Shown: positions 40,716-51,989 of the stretch, piece after piece
Layout: the number at the start of each line of letters is the position of its first letter
Position numbering within the stretch: position 1 is the stretch's first letter
Program-made: the position numbers and the translations under genes
Assembly (NCBI RefSeq): GCF_040954645.1
Contig: NC_092807.1
Location: 1 to 64,000 of the forward strand
Direction: 5' to 3'
Origin: Diabrotica undecimpunctata
Taxonomy: Eukaryota > Arthropoda > Insecta > Coleoptera > Chrysomelidae
Length of the DNA stretch: 64,000 bases
The notes under the pieces: generated by a model
The model's input: the letters and a program-made list of their open reading frames with translations, nothing else
Told to the model about the DNA's origin: nothing
The model's database searches: none

Positions 40716-41125
40716 TGTAACATCGCCTCTTCTTGATACTCGCTTGGTTGGGCAACTTTACCGGTTCTCTTAGGTGAACGCTGAAACTTGATTTGGAAAC
40801 CACGCTGCTTTTGTAATAGATAGTATTGATGCATGGTATTGATGATTATAACAATCAATAATTGAAATTGTTTTATAGGTATAATTGCTTCTCAGATATA
40901 CGGAACGAAGGAACAAACTTGTTTGAACTTGTGTGTGCTGGTAAATCTTTTTTCAGATTATAATATCTGAGAAGAAATAGATTTATTGGATGGAAGCTTT
41001 ATTACTCTTTACACTTTCATTGGTAATAATTATTGACTGAGAGCCCGTTAAGGGCAAGGGCAACAACTGTTATACACCTTAACCTTTGGCGGCGTTGCCG
41101 GTACAGTGTTGTCAGGTGCATTACA
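40716..41125 (-). repeat. Candidate solo LTR (410 bp)
   Basis: Begins TGTAACATCG and ends GTGCATTACA, so it has TGTAA/TTACA termini. On the minus strand it contains AATAAAGCTTCCATCCAATAAA, a plausible polyadenylation region, after a G/C-richer first third (CCGGCAACGCCGCC), the build of an LTR. The flanks GTCAC and AAAAA are not a target duplication, so support is partial. Confidence 0.35.
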
Positions 41126-41179
41126 AAAAATGAAAAGTAAAAATATACGAACAAAGACCAAAGACCACTTGTGAATGAC

Positions 41180-41650
41180 CATTCTTCAATATAATTTATG
41201 GATTTTTGGACATGGTTATGGATGGTTGTTAGGTTTTTTCCTCTACAAAGAATAACTAAATTATTTGCATATAGCCTAGCTTTTATAGGATGTTTAATTT
41301 TTGCGGTAATAGAATTTATAGCTACAAGAAAAAGAGTAGTGCTAAGGTTTTTAATAATTTTGATATGTATTTTAGTATATTAGGTACCTCTTATTTTCCA
41401 TTCGCTGAGGATTTTTAAAATTGATTATTTCCATACTGAATCGTAGGCTTTACTAATGTCGAAAAATATTCCAATACAGTGTTGTTTAATTGCGAAAGCC
41501 TCATGTATTTCCGATTCTACAGCAATAAGGTTGTCTACAATAGAACGACGCTTTCAGAAGCCACTTTGTTCTGGTATAATTAGTTTCTTTGATTCCAGAT
41601 ACCACATGGCAGTTTCTTTTCCATACGAGAAGGCTCGTTCGTCTTCTTAA
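41180..41650 (-). pseudogene. Jockey-like LINE RT fragment
   Basis: From about 41650 leftward: ETAMWYLESKKLIIPEQSGF, then after a stop KRRSIVDNLIAVESEIHEAF and HCIGIFFDISKAYDSVWK. These are reverse-transcriptase motifs of Jockey/CR1-type LINEs, including the first catalytic Asp (FFDISKAYD). Sequence beyond is degenerate. Confidence 0.75.
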
Positions 41651-41989
41651 AAATGTTCTTTCGTATGTCTGTTTCTTATTCTTTTTTTATGATTTTATCT
41701 TGTTTTAATGCGTTATTTTCACTACATCTTTCTTTTTATTGGCAACGAAGATTTTGACTTACCTATCTTTCTATCAAAAAAATGCTTGATAAGTTTTTAG
41801 TGTTAATTCGTTATCTTTAAATCCTTATCAAAATACATTATAAAGGCTGGTTTTTTATTTACAAGATTGGTTTAAACAAGTATTTTGAATTAGCAAAAGA
41901 ACTCACCAAGTTTAATTCGTATAATTTAAAAAACAAATGGTATATTAATATTTTGTTATTTTGTGTCAAATGATGAGTAGGATATATGA
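41651..41989. other. No gene recognised
   Basis: AT-rich spacer between two LINE fragments. Confidence 0.5.
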
Positions 41990-42455
41990 GGAAGAAAGGA
42001 TGACCAATGCATGGAGAAAGAGAGAGAGAGAGATAGAGAGAGAGTGTGATGGTGGAAGGGGATATTCAGGACTGTAAGAACTATAGAAGGATGAATATAA
42101 TGTCGCACACAATGAAAATTTGGGAGAGAACTGTACAGCGTAGGTTAAGGAGATAGACATCGATAGGAAAACAACAGGTTGGGTTTATGCCAGGTAGGAG
42201 GACAATTGATGCCTTGTTGGCTGTCAGGCAGTTGATAAAAAAATACTTCGAGAAGAAAAGACAGCTTTATTTGATATTTAGACCAAGATATATAGATCTT
42301 GAGAAGGCGTACGAAACAGTTCCTAGACAAGAGCAATGAATATGTATGAGATACAAAAAGGATTCCTGAGAAGTACGTAAGGCTCGTATACGCTTATATA
42401 AAATCAACACAAACACAAAAATACACAACACACGTTTTGAGATCAACGTGCAGTA
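41990..42455 (+). pseudogene. Second LINE RT fragment, different family
   Basis: Plus-strand frame: DIQDCKNYRRMNIMSHTMKI, then KQQVGFMPGRRTIDALLAVR and RYIDLEKAYETVPR, a reverse-transcriptase core of an RTE/BovB-like lineage with stops and a small insertion before DLEKAYE. An AG-rich microsatellite (GAGAGAGAG) lies at about 42018-42050. Confidence 0.75.
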
Positions 42456-42456
42456 C

Positions 42457-42604
42457 AAAAAGCCTAATAAATATATATCTGCATCTTTTCATCGCTTTTT
42501 GGCCATCCATCGTCACTCTCATAATCCTTCATAAAATCATCTTCAAAATCACTTTCTTCTAGCATACGCGCGAGATCTGCATCGGTAAGATATTTCCGAC
42601 TCAT
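42457..42604 (-). pseudogene. piggyBac transposase N-terminus, truncated
   Basis: 49 codons starting MSRKYLTDADLARMLEESDF, continuing EDDFMKDYESDDGWPKSDE. This is the usual acidic N-terminus of piggyBac-type transposases. Nothing of the DDE core follows; the element is truncated where LINE sequence adjoins. Confidence 0.65.
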
Positions 42605-42752
42605 TTACGCGAGTCGCGACGGGTAAAACAATACTGATTCGAGTTCAAATTGCAACCAAGCAAATATTTTGTATAGTACCTTATGCGAGTTAATTGTCTA
42701 GAGCAGTCAGCCTATAAGCGAGTATACTCGTCAAGAGCAGTGAAAGGGTTAC
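42605..42752 (-). mobile_element. piggyBac left end with TIR and TTAA-like target
   Basis: On the minus strand the element begins CCCTTTCACTGCTCTTGACG directly after GTAA, plus-strand TTAC at 42749-42752, a one-base variant of the piggyBac target TTAA. The subterminal palindrome CGAGTATACTCG is at 42719-42730. The transposase ATG follows at 42604. The other end was not found. Confidence 0.65.
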
Positions 42753-42754
42753 AT

Positions 42755-43709
42755 GGTCTATGTTTTACACAGCACATAATAGTAAGGCTGCAATATGCTG
42801 ATTACGATTCTGTCCTCAGCAGGTATCAGAAAATAAACTTATTTCACTTACATATTTTGAAACACATTTTGATAAGTAGCGGAGTATAATGCTTTCTATT
42901 TCAGAACTTCCTCGTCTGCCGTTAATTTCAGACCAGACAAAACAGTAAGCTACATTTGGTAATGCGGCTTCATATACACACAAATTATAGACGCATAATT
43001 TTCGAGAATAATATATTTGTCCAGTCAATCCATTTGGAATCTGTAGTACCTACGGTCTGTAGATTGAAGGTAATTGAAACAAAATTCCGTTGTTCATTAG
43101 ATCTTTTCTTCTGTCTTCTAAATCCGATTTGTCAGTTGGATTAGCCTTATTATATTTATTACAACCTAAACATTAATCTTTGTTAAGAACACAAAAGCTT
43201 AAATTATAGTCGTTAGAACATATTCTTCGATATGTAATTTCGCTAACACCTTCCAGTTTCTTCTGCTCAAAGTCATTTATATAAAGTTGATATATTTTTC
43301 TTATACTTAAATTTTTGTCCAAATATCTACGCTTTGAACTTTGGCAATTATAATATGGGCCCATGGTTGGAAAAGACTCAATATGAGCCTTCACGATTTT
43401 TCGGGTTTTACTTCTTGTTTTATTTGGCGATGTATGCTTGCCTCTTTTATCCGTATCTGCATAATAGCCTAGAATATCAGTTTTTCTTACAACATCTTGT
43501 ATTAAAGAAGCTGATATACAAAGTGTCTTACAAAAAAATTTCTCACATACCTGTATGTCTTGACCATTTAAAGAAAAGTAACACTTTTTGAAAAATGCAC
43601 GTGGTTTTTTCAAACTTGGACGAACTGCAACGACTCTCTTTGGTGGCTCCTTTTTAATATGTGCAATAAGAAAAATTTTCTGGGCTGTATATTCTATTCT
43701 AAGTTCCAA
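42755..43709 (-). pseudogene. DUF7869-like pseudogene, copy 2 (N-terminal half)
   Basis: Leftward from 43709: FKKCYFSLNGQDIQVCEKFF, then DILGYYADTDKRGKHTS, IESFPTMGPYYNC, KRRYLDKNLSIRKIYQLYIN and YRRICSNDYNLSFCVLNKD, ending at a stop at 43173. The same frame continues after it with CLGCNKYNKANP, then a TAG near 43052, YYSRKLCVYNLCVYEAAL, YCFVWSEINGRRGSSEIESI and FSDTC, a TGA, GQNRN. This is the N-terminal and central part of the family. It is cut off at 42753 exactly where the piggyBac end begins. Confidence 0.7.
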
Positions 43710-45970
43710 TAATCACGACATAGTCTGAAATAACTGTCACATTTGTAAAAGCACTCAACAACAATTAACTGGTTTTGGCAATTTTGCTGAACTATTCTTT
43801 TTTTTTTATCTCATAAGGCAAACCCTCAGCACGCCTCCTTTTTGCAACATTTATTACCCAATCTTTGGTGCTTTTCTCCAACGTTTTAGCGGATGTACGT
43901 CTTTCCATACTTTGCCAAGAAGTAGATTTAATATCTAACTAGCTATTTCACTTGACACTAAATTGCTCGTGGGTGCACCTATTTCAGTATTTTCTTTCTC
44001 ATCATGTACGCTATCAAGGTCAGCTATTTGTAATTCATATAGACTTCCTAGAGAGTTAACCAATAAGGTACGGATAGCCGTGATGATAGCCAACCTCCGA
44101 TAGGAGAAAGAACTACAAGAAGAAGAAGAAGAAAATAAATCTGCACAGCAGATAAATTAGATCATAAACGCCATTAATATCATTTATGGTTTTAGCTTAG
44201 TAATCATTTCTAAATTTTAACTCAACCCGTTTTCAGGTAGAACGAAGTAAGTGTACTTAAATGTTTTTACTAGTCGATGAAAGAGAAATTTTAATAAACC
44301 ATACACGTAAAATCTATTTTTGACACTTAACACCTTTTTACTGAGTGTGGTATGCAGTAGAAGAAATATATTGTTGTCCGGTATAATATAATGTGGGCTT
44401 ACTTTGTTTTATATGCAGCAGACCTTTTTTTATGGAAGTAAGTAGCGATATACTTACTGTTTTATTTGAAAATGAAAAGTTGGTGAGGTGTAACTTATTT
44501 GTTTATTACACAAATTATCTGCTGAATGATAAGTCGTATCATTTATTGAGTTTTACCTGTATGTAGAGCGGAAAAAGCTGATAATTTTGGTATATTCAAT
44601 ATTTTTAAATTTGTCATTTACCTGTTTTTCACAGTATACCGACGATATAAGCGTCTATATTCTTTGTTATTAACTTTGCTCCGCCCTGGTGGTAAGGTGC
44701 ACAGCACTAGGCGATTGGCCGTCAAAGTGAAGGTACCGGCGCAGTTGATTTACTGCGCTGAAAGGGGACATTCTCACCAATGAAATAAGTTAGGCATGGA
44801 CTGGCGCAATACTGTGTAAAGAAGAACTTTAAAGTCTTTGAATTGTTTTAAAAAGCGATGTAAAATGTGTAGTGTTCTATTCAAAGTATATGGGTTATTA
44901 ATTTGTTGGTGGGATGGGATGTACAATAATAGTAATTTGAACATTTAAATCAACCTAACAATTTAGGTTATTTAGGTTAGTTAGGTTACAAATAACCTAA
45001 GTTTATTCATTAAAAGATATTATGAATTATGAATGTATAAGTATGGTCTTGACCCACGATTAGTTCTGTGGCTAGAAGGCAAAAGGGGATAACTCTCATT
45101 TGGAATTTTTTCAGTACAGACATTTTTAGTTCATATGGTGTTTTTGTTACCTTATAGACGTAATATTAGTAACGTTTGTATATTTCTAGATCCGACTTAC
45201 ATTCTGTTAGATATATTTAAGTCTTTTTTCTTAAATTAATATCTATTTGTCCAATATTTTGATAAATTAAAAAAAATATTTTAGGATATTTATTATTTTT
45301 AATTATTTCAAGAAAGCATAAGGACATAAGTCAAGTTATAGTTAAAATTGACATAAAATCATCTTGGTAAAGGGGTTATGTAGATTTATACCCTTATGCT
45401 CGGTAGTAACTCGGCTAACATTATATGTGCACTGTAGTGTGAACTGCAGTTATTTCTACTTACAACGGGCAACCACAATAAAGCAAAGAAAATATTTTGT
45501 TCTGGATATAGCATTGACAGAATAAGAAATAAAACGTAAATTTTTTTAAAAAGTTTATTAAACATGGAGGTTTCTATTCTCCGTTCATAAATTGTTGAGA
45601 GCACGAAATGTGCCTCAAACTCATAAATCGGTCGTAAAGCATAGGCGTTCCTGAGGTGTTTATTCATTTAATAATAATATAATATTTTTTAATACTGTTA
45701 TATATATATAATATTAATAATATTTTATTACTAATATATTTAGCAAAAAAACAATTAAAACTTTCACGGCTAATGTTATGTAATTATATTATATTAATAA
45801 AAATAAGAATTTAACCATTAACAATTTTGTAAATAAGAATACCTTATCTCTTTGGATATTTCAATACTAATCTTCGCGTTTAATCACTTTACTAGAAAAC
45901 CTGGAATTCATATCCGAAGGTACTATTCGTTGCAAGATAATTAGGATGGAATTCCCCAGATTTTTAATAA
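43710..45970. other. Intergenic, with a LINE tail near 44060-44140
   Basis: Mostly unassigned AT-rich sequence. At 44074-44140, IAVMIANLR, a stop, then ERTTRRRRRK with an AGAAGAAGA run looks like the 3' end of an RTE-type LINE. A short palindrome of GGTTA/TAACC units lies at about 44955-45000. A G/C-richer patch at about 44680-44770 is unassigned. Confidence 0.5.
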
Positions 45971-46253
45971 TATAATGGGTATGCTTTGGCCACGTGCCTC
46001 GTTTGTTCAGTTTATATTCGAAACTAAACTTAAAAGGGTGAAGTTATTACGAACGAAAACAATTTTTTTGTTTAGTACGTTTTTGATGGCATGTAATTTA
46101 CGGCTCGTCGGTGTGTCCGCGTCTACGGCAGTAATTAGCGTCTCGAATATTTCTTTTGCGAATTATATGCAGTGCGTGAGTGATTTTTTATTCCATATAC
46201 CTACGAACATATACGTACCTTTCGCTCGTGCTCGTTTTGTTGGATTGTTTGTG

Positions 46254-47641
46254 ATGGCTTCATCATCAACATCATCAAGTTTTACACGGGTACTGTTGCG
46301 TACAGTCAGTAAGTCTGTCTATTCACCAAGAGAGAAGACTATTGTCCTGAATGTTCACGATGCTCTGGTTTCTCAGAATCCCATAAACAATGTTCGCAAC
46401 ATAGTGGAAAGTTGTGTCAACATGACTGGCGTAGGAGAGTCAACTATATATAGGTTCCTATCAGAAAGAAAAAACACGGTATAGCTAACCCAAACACACA
46501 CGAACACTTAAAGAGAGGGAAAAAGCCTATTGAAATTGATGAATTTGCCAAAAATGGTATTCGAAGGAAAATTCATGGATTTTTTTTCAAAAAAGAAATA
46601 CCAAACCTAAACAAAATTTTACAAGAAGTTAGAGACGACCCGGATTTGCCTCATATCGGACGAACTAAATTGTGGCAAGTTTTAAAAGAATTAAATTTCC
46701 GGTGGGAGAAATCAGACCGAAAATCACTTTTGATTGACCGGGAGGAGATAAAATGTTGGAGAAGAAATTATCTAAGATCCATACGAAAATTCCGGGCTGA
46801 AGGAAGGCCCATCTTCTACCAGGATGAAACGTGGGTAAACTCAGCTCATACTCTAAAAAAAATTTGGTCAGATAAAAATATATTAAGCTCCAGGCAAGCC
46901 TTTATGGAAGGTTGGTCTACTGGTATCTCCCCACCTTCTGGTAAAGGCAGTAGATTAATAATTTCTCACATTGGCAGTGAAAAAGGATTTGTTAAGCATG
47001 GTTTGTTGGAATTTCAGTCCAAAAGCACAAAAGACTATCACGAGGAGATGACAGCTGATGTTTTCGAAGAGTATTTTGAGCAGATGATTGAACACATACC
47101 ACCAAATTCAATTATAGTATTAGATAATGCACCTTATCATTCACGACTAGTAGAAAGACTTCCAACGACTGCGTGGAAGAAACAGGATATTCTTGACTGG
47201 CTGCGGAATAAGTATCTGCCTTACGAAGATGGAATGGTAAAAGCAGAACTTCTAAAAATTACCCGGCAACACAAATCTAAGTTCAAGGAATACGTAGTTG
47301 ACAAAATGGCGGAAAGGCGAAACATTACAGTCCTTAGACTTACACCCTACCACTGCGAAATAAATCCAATTGAACTCATTTGGGCACAAATGAAAAGTTA
47401 TGTGGCTAGAAAAAATACGTTATATAAAATACAAGCTGTACGAGAATTGTTATACGAGTCTTTACAACATATTACAGAACAAAACTGGAAAGATGCAGTA
47501 AGGCATGTAATAGAAGAAGAACAAAAAATGTGGGATCTTGATAACATAATTGATGCGACCGTAGAGACACAACCGCTAATTATTAACCCTCAAGATGACT
47601 CGGATTCCGAAGTTGATCCTATTTATTTTGAATTTGAATAG
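46254..47641 (+). pseudogene. IS630/Tc1-superfamily transposase, one frameshift
   Basis: Start at the ATG at 46254 (MASSSTSSSF). The N-terminal helix-turn-helix region (VVESCVNMTGVGESTIYRFL-like) runs to about 46475, where an A-run (GAAAGAAAAAACACGG) has lost or gained a base. The second block, open from about 46480, has HIGRTKLWQVLKELNFRWEK, the first Asp in YQDETWVNS, the second in IVLDNAPYHS and the Glu in NPIELIWAQMK, the complete DDE triad of the Tc1/mariner-IS630 superfamily. The acidic C-terminus ends DSDSEVDPIYFEFE. Apart from the single frameshift the gene looks intact, about 460 codons. No terminal inverted repeats were identified. Confidence 0.8.
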
Positions 47642-47752
47642 TTTTCTAATCGTAATTATATAAGGTAAGTAATAATAGTTGTAATCGTAAGGTATTAAAG
47701 GGGAAAGGCGCAAAATGTCGCCTGTCAAAATGTTCAATGTGTTTTAAATGTA

Positions 47753-50414
47753 GTGGAAGCCGGGGCATAATGAGCACCCTAAGGACATTGGATAATTTTG
47801 ATATTGTTCGTGGTAATATGGAAATTATTTTAGTTCTATATAGTTACATATTTATTATTTTTTATTACCAAATACAATTTTAACCTAAAACTCACTTAAC
47901 AATAAAAAAAATAATAAAAAATGTTAAGTTAACAAAAAACCATTATGCCCCGGGTATGGGGCACAATGAGCACAGCATTTAAGAAAAGTTTTGCTTATTT
48001 CTGGCACTGTTCACAAATATATTTACACTCATCGTCATCGTCCTCTTCTCCAGCACAGGAGCAATGAGCCCATTTTTCGCATACACAACAACTTACCCAC
48101 CCTTCAGTTGATTGCAAGTATGAGTATCCACAGTATAGACAATCTACATCGGAAACGTCACTTTCCGAGTCATCTTCAACAGTTTTTTGTTTTTTCACAT
48201 TGGTTTTAGACCTTTTGGCTTCTTTTTTTGTGTTTACGTTTTCTGTTTTGTTTTCTTTTTCATCCTCATCATTCTTAAACACTTTTCGTTTTTTAGATTC
48301 AGTGTTAGAATTTCTAGCCTCTTTAATTTGAGTTGACTCCATGAGCTCGTTCTTGTAGGGCGATTCTGTTAAAATAGCTGTCTTTCCCCGATTTCTTGTC
48401 TGCCTTTGTTTCTTTGTAGTCTTTGGAATGGGTAAAATTTGCTGTGGAGGAGCAAACACAAATTTAGTTGGCTTATCGTTTTGATAAGGTAAATCGTGAA
48501 AAGGCAATCTGTTTGACATCCCAGGCTGTGGGAAGTGCCGTATGTTTTGGGAAGGTAAGTCTGAAGAAGGTGATCTGTTTGACGGTCCAGGTTGTGGAGA
48601 GTGCCTTATGCTTTGTGAAGGTGGCGTGTTCTGCCGAGGCTCCATAATTCCAGCATTTTGCGACTGTTCTATATTTGTAGTATCCGCTGCCACAAAATCA
48701 GCATCCACAAAAATATTTGGGTTAGGTGGCCATATCCCGGTAGCTTTAAAACCATTTATAGCTATTGACATTGTTCCCGCTCGAATAAACGCCTTTCCAA
48801 AAAGTTCAGTCACTTGGTAGTGAGTAACTACTCGACCTGGATTCAACCTTAACCCATTTTTTATTTCGTCAGCGTAATAGACACTTAATGGTTTCATGAA
48901 GCTTACATCTAGTGGCTGGAGTTTATGGGTACAATGAGGTGGAAAACACAACAGAACTACACCATGCTGTCTTGCAAGGTCAATAAGTTTTAAATTTTTT
49001 GTGTGCGTAAAATGGCCATCTAACAATAACAACACAATATTTTCTTTTGAAGCTCTTGACCATGCTACGAATTTTTTAAACCATTTAACAAACAAATCAC
49101 CTTGCATCCAGCCTGAATCATTACACTCAGCCCAAGACCCTGGTGGTGCGCCATCTAACAGTTCCGGCTTCATTCGTTTTCTTGGAAAAATAAAAAGTGG
49201 AGGCATGAATGAACCATCTGCACCCAAACATATTTCCACAGTAAGCATCTTCCCTCTCTCTCTGCGGACGACAAAGACCCAACTTGCTTTTTCCCTTTGG
49301 TTGCGATAATTTTATTGAGACTTTTGGCAACAGTGGTTATGCCAGTCTCATCAACATTAAATAATCGATCTGCCGTTATCTGGTATTTCTCAATAGTCGT
49401 AGTTAGAAGTTCAAAGAACCTATTTACTGAAATTTTGTTAAACCCCATAGCGCGTGCTGCAGAAGTTGCCTCTGCTTTTCTCAAAGATAGAACATCATGC
49501 CTTTTAAGGAAAGCAGACAACCAATCTTCTCCCGCCATTTTGGTGGTATGATTAAAGTTATGGGAAATTTCGTTTCGTTCTGATAACTGATATGCAACTT
49601 TTCGAAGGTCTCTTGATGTAAGCCCAAAAAGGCGATTTTCCATATCTTGAATATAGCCAACCAACTCCAATTCCTGCTCTGGTGTAAATACCGGTGTGAA
49701 GAATCCCATGCCTTTTTTAACGGCACAAGACATGTCTTGATGGGCTTGGTATTTACGTATGCGACGTTGTAAAGTAGCACGAGGAACAGCACAATTTGTA
49801 GCAGCAGTTTGACACGCCATGTTTCGATTTATAACAGCATCAATTGCTTGTGCCATTCCATTCTCTGTCCAAGATTGTCTGTTGGTCTGTTTTATATAAT
49901 TACGCACCATATTTGCTTAACTGAAATAGAAACAAACGTTGGTTTAAGAGTGTATCTAACAGCTTGATAACGAGGGGCAATACGGACAGGGGCATTATGG
50001 GCACCCTATTATTGCTCATTTTGCCCCGCTCATTATGCCCCACGCTTCATATTTAACTATTTTTGCCTCCTTAAAAGAAACCACAACATTTCTTTTGATT
50101 TAAGTTACATTAACGTAATAACTAAACTCACCTTTTGATCGTAGAGCTGTAACAATTTTAAAAACTAATCACTGATTGCCGTAGTATACTAAACAATATC
50201 ATACAAAATTATATCACGTGTACAAAGAGATATCTATTACAAATAACGACCGCAGCGAACGGTTGATTCGTCTAAACTGAGTTGCCTCGTTGCCTGTTAC
50301 GGGCACGCGCCTTTTACATTATGCTAGAGAGGTGTTGCCAAACTGCATTGGAAATTTTCTAAATTTAAGGAATTGTTCATCATGCCCCGGTGCTCATTTT
50401 GCCCCGGCTTCCCC
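47753..50414 (-). mobile_element. Pogo/Tigger-like DNA transposon with TA target
   Basis: Terminal inverted repeats start GTGGAAGCCGGGGCATAATG at the left and GGGGAAGCCGGGGCAAAATG as reverse complement at the right. TA at 47751-47752 and 50415-50416 is the target duplication. Further copies of a GGGGCA..ATGAGCAC motif recur inside both ends (near 47960 and 49990-50045), so the ends carry subterminal repeats. It contains one transposase gene on the minus strand. Confidence 0.85.
47995..49910 (-). pseudogene. Pogo-like transposase with C-terminal PHD finger
   Basis: From the ATG at 49910: an N-terminal psq/CENP-B-like helix-turn-helix (MAQAIDAVINRNMACQTAAT), then FNVDETGI with the first catalytic Asp. 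A frameshift at about 49245 within a GAGAGAGGG run separates this from the frame at 49248-47995, with LLLDGHFTH (second Asp) and KLQPLDVSFMKPL (third). A long low-complexity region leads to a PHD-type zinc finger at the very C-terminus (CLYCGYSY, CCVCEKWAHCSC, YICEQCQ). About 640 codons in total. One frameshift inactivates an otherwise complete gene. Confidence 0.85.
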
Positions 50415-50764
50415 TATCCATTTTTTTTTCAAATCCTGAGAAAACTAAACAGCATTTTTGAAAAATTTAAAGGCAGAATGAAATATTTTTTAGAATAAAT
50501 AAAAAGTTCCTTTTGCATGCAATATTTTCAATTAAAAATTATACTATATTTTCTCTTTTATTTTCACCCCTGTTACATAACATATTAAAATAAACATTGT
50601 AGAAGTTTTCAGGGACTTTCTGCCCTGAGTAATAATGTAATCTTTCATTCTGTGTTTAAATTTTTCAAAAATATTTATTAGTTTTCTCCGGATTCGAAAA
50701 TAATGGATACATTTAAAACACATTGAAAATTTTGCCAGGCGACATTTGGCGCCTTTTTCCTTAA

Positions 50765-51361
50765 TTAAATAAATGTATTTTTTACAAATGGCAAGAAAAT
50801 TTTTATTTTTGAATAAAATAAATAAGTTTTATTAAAAAATACAATTTACATAAGTACAATTTAAAAAATATATTTATTTAGTTCAAATAAATGTTTTAAT
50901 CATATACTCTACGACACTGGTCGTTCATCTCTAACCATTCAAAATACCCCCGTAATAGGATTATAAGGTATTTTATTCCTTCAGATATAAGGTGGGTTAG
51001 TCGGAAACGTCTTAAACCGTCAGTTTTAGGTTGGATTTTACTATTATATCGTATTACCTATCCTCTCTGTATTTCAGTTTTCTAATTAGGGTTAAACTTG
51101 TAGTGAGCTATCAACAAATTGTGAACCGACTGTACAGCAATCTAACGATACGTTCACAAATTAACAATTGATCAAGATGATTCTTAGAAAGAGAATTAAA
51201 GGCGCATTCTAAACACAAAATAAAAACATATATTCTATGTAATACGAACAGAATAGCTTTCGCAGGAAGAAAAAAAAATATGATGAACACAATATTTTTC
51301 GGAAGCTGTTTCTTTAAAATAATAAATTACACAAATATTTTTTTTTAGAATATTTTATTAA
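50765..51361. other. No gene recognised
   Basis: AT-rich sequence right of the nested transposons; nothing assigned. Confidence 0.5.
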
Positions 51362-51960
51362 AAGTCGTCATCACTAAAATAATAATCTATGTCTGGATCT
51401 GTGTCAGCAGTATTATCCAGATCCTGTGAATTTCGTGTGATTTGGGCAAGTCCACGATAAAATTCTTTTGCACTGTTATCAACTAACTTAATAAGGTCTA
51501 AAAGATCGCTTACTTTTTTTTTCACTTATTTGTCTTGGCTTATCATACAAATTATCCAAAGTAATGTTCTTGATATCGAAAAGTGTATCTTTTTTTTGTC
51601 TTCTAAAATTTATTTTTTGAAATGGCTCATATTCCTGAAGCGATGTTTTAAAATTAATGATACCAAAATCCTTGGTGCATCTTAGCTATTTCATATTTCC
51701 CCAGCAAATTTCAGTCTTATTGTCTGTCTTCTTTCTCTTTATTAACATTCCTGTTGTAAGTTAAATAAAAATATTTTTTGACTTTTGCTGTTTATACATT
51801 TTAATTCGTCTAATCTCTTTGACTCGTGAACAGTTTCAGCTTCTGTATGATGATCTGCTAATAAATTCTCATACTTTTTCCTTTCATCAGATGTTTTACT
51901 GATATAATATGATTGTGAAAAATATCACAATTGTTACAGGTATCGTTGCTTGGTTTTTTA
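51362..51960 (-). pseudogene. DUF7869-like pseudogene, copy 3 (fragment)
   Basis: Minus-strand blocks in shifting frames: KYENLLADHHTEAETVHESK with LDELKCINSKSQKIFLF, and at the C-terminus KVSDLLDLIKLVDNSAKEFY then DTDPDIDYYFSDDDF with a stop at 51362. These match the linker and C-terminus of the same family as 38247-39690 and 43709-42755. The catalytic centre is missing. Confidence 0.5.
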
Positions 51961-51989
51961 AACTTTAAGCCTATAATTTATCGATTGTT

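Larger units (their letters stand above)
47699..50760. mobile_element. TTAA-flanked inverted-repeat element, split by pogo
   Basis: Outer inverted repeats: left AGGGGAAAGGCGCAAAATGT at 47699 and, as reverse complement, GGAAAAAGGCGCCAAATGTC ending at 50760. The arms continue through TCAATGTGTTTTAAATGTA, which lies left of the pogo insertion, and TCCATTTTTTTTTCAAATCC, which lies right of it. Matching arm sequence is at about 50630-50760. TTAA stands at 47695-47698 and 50761-50764. Without the pogo element it is about 400 bp, a MITE-like foldback. Confidence 0.75.

Noticed and set aside
44680..44770. G/C-richer patch as a SINE or RNA gene
   Set aside because: No A/B boxes, hairpin or second copy were seen.
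45975..46253. 93-codon extension of the IS630 transposase
   Set aside because: The sequence upstream of MASSST shows no family features; the ATG at 46254 fits better.
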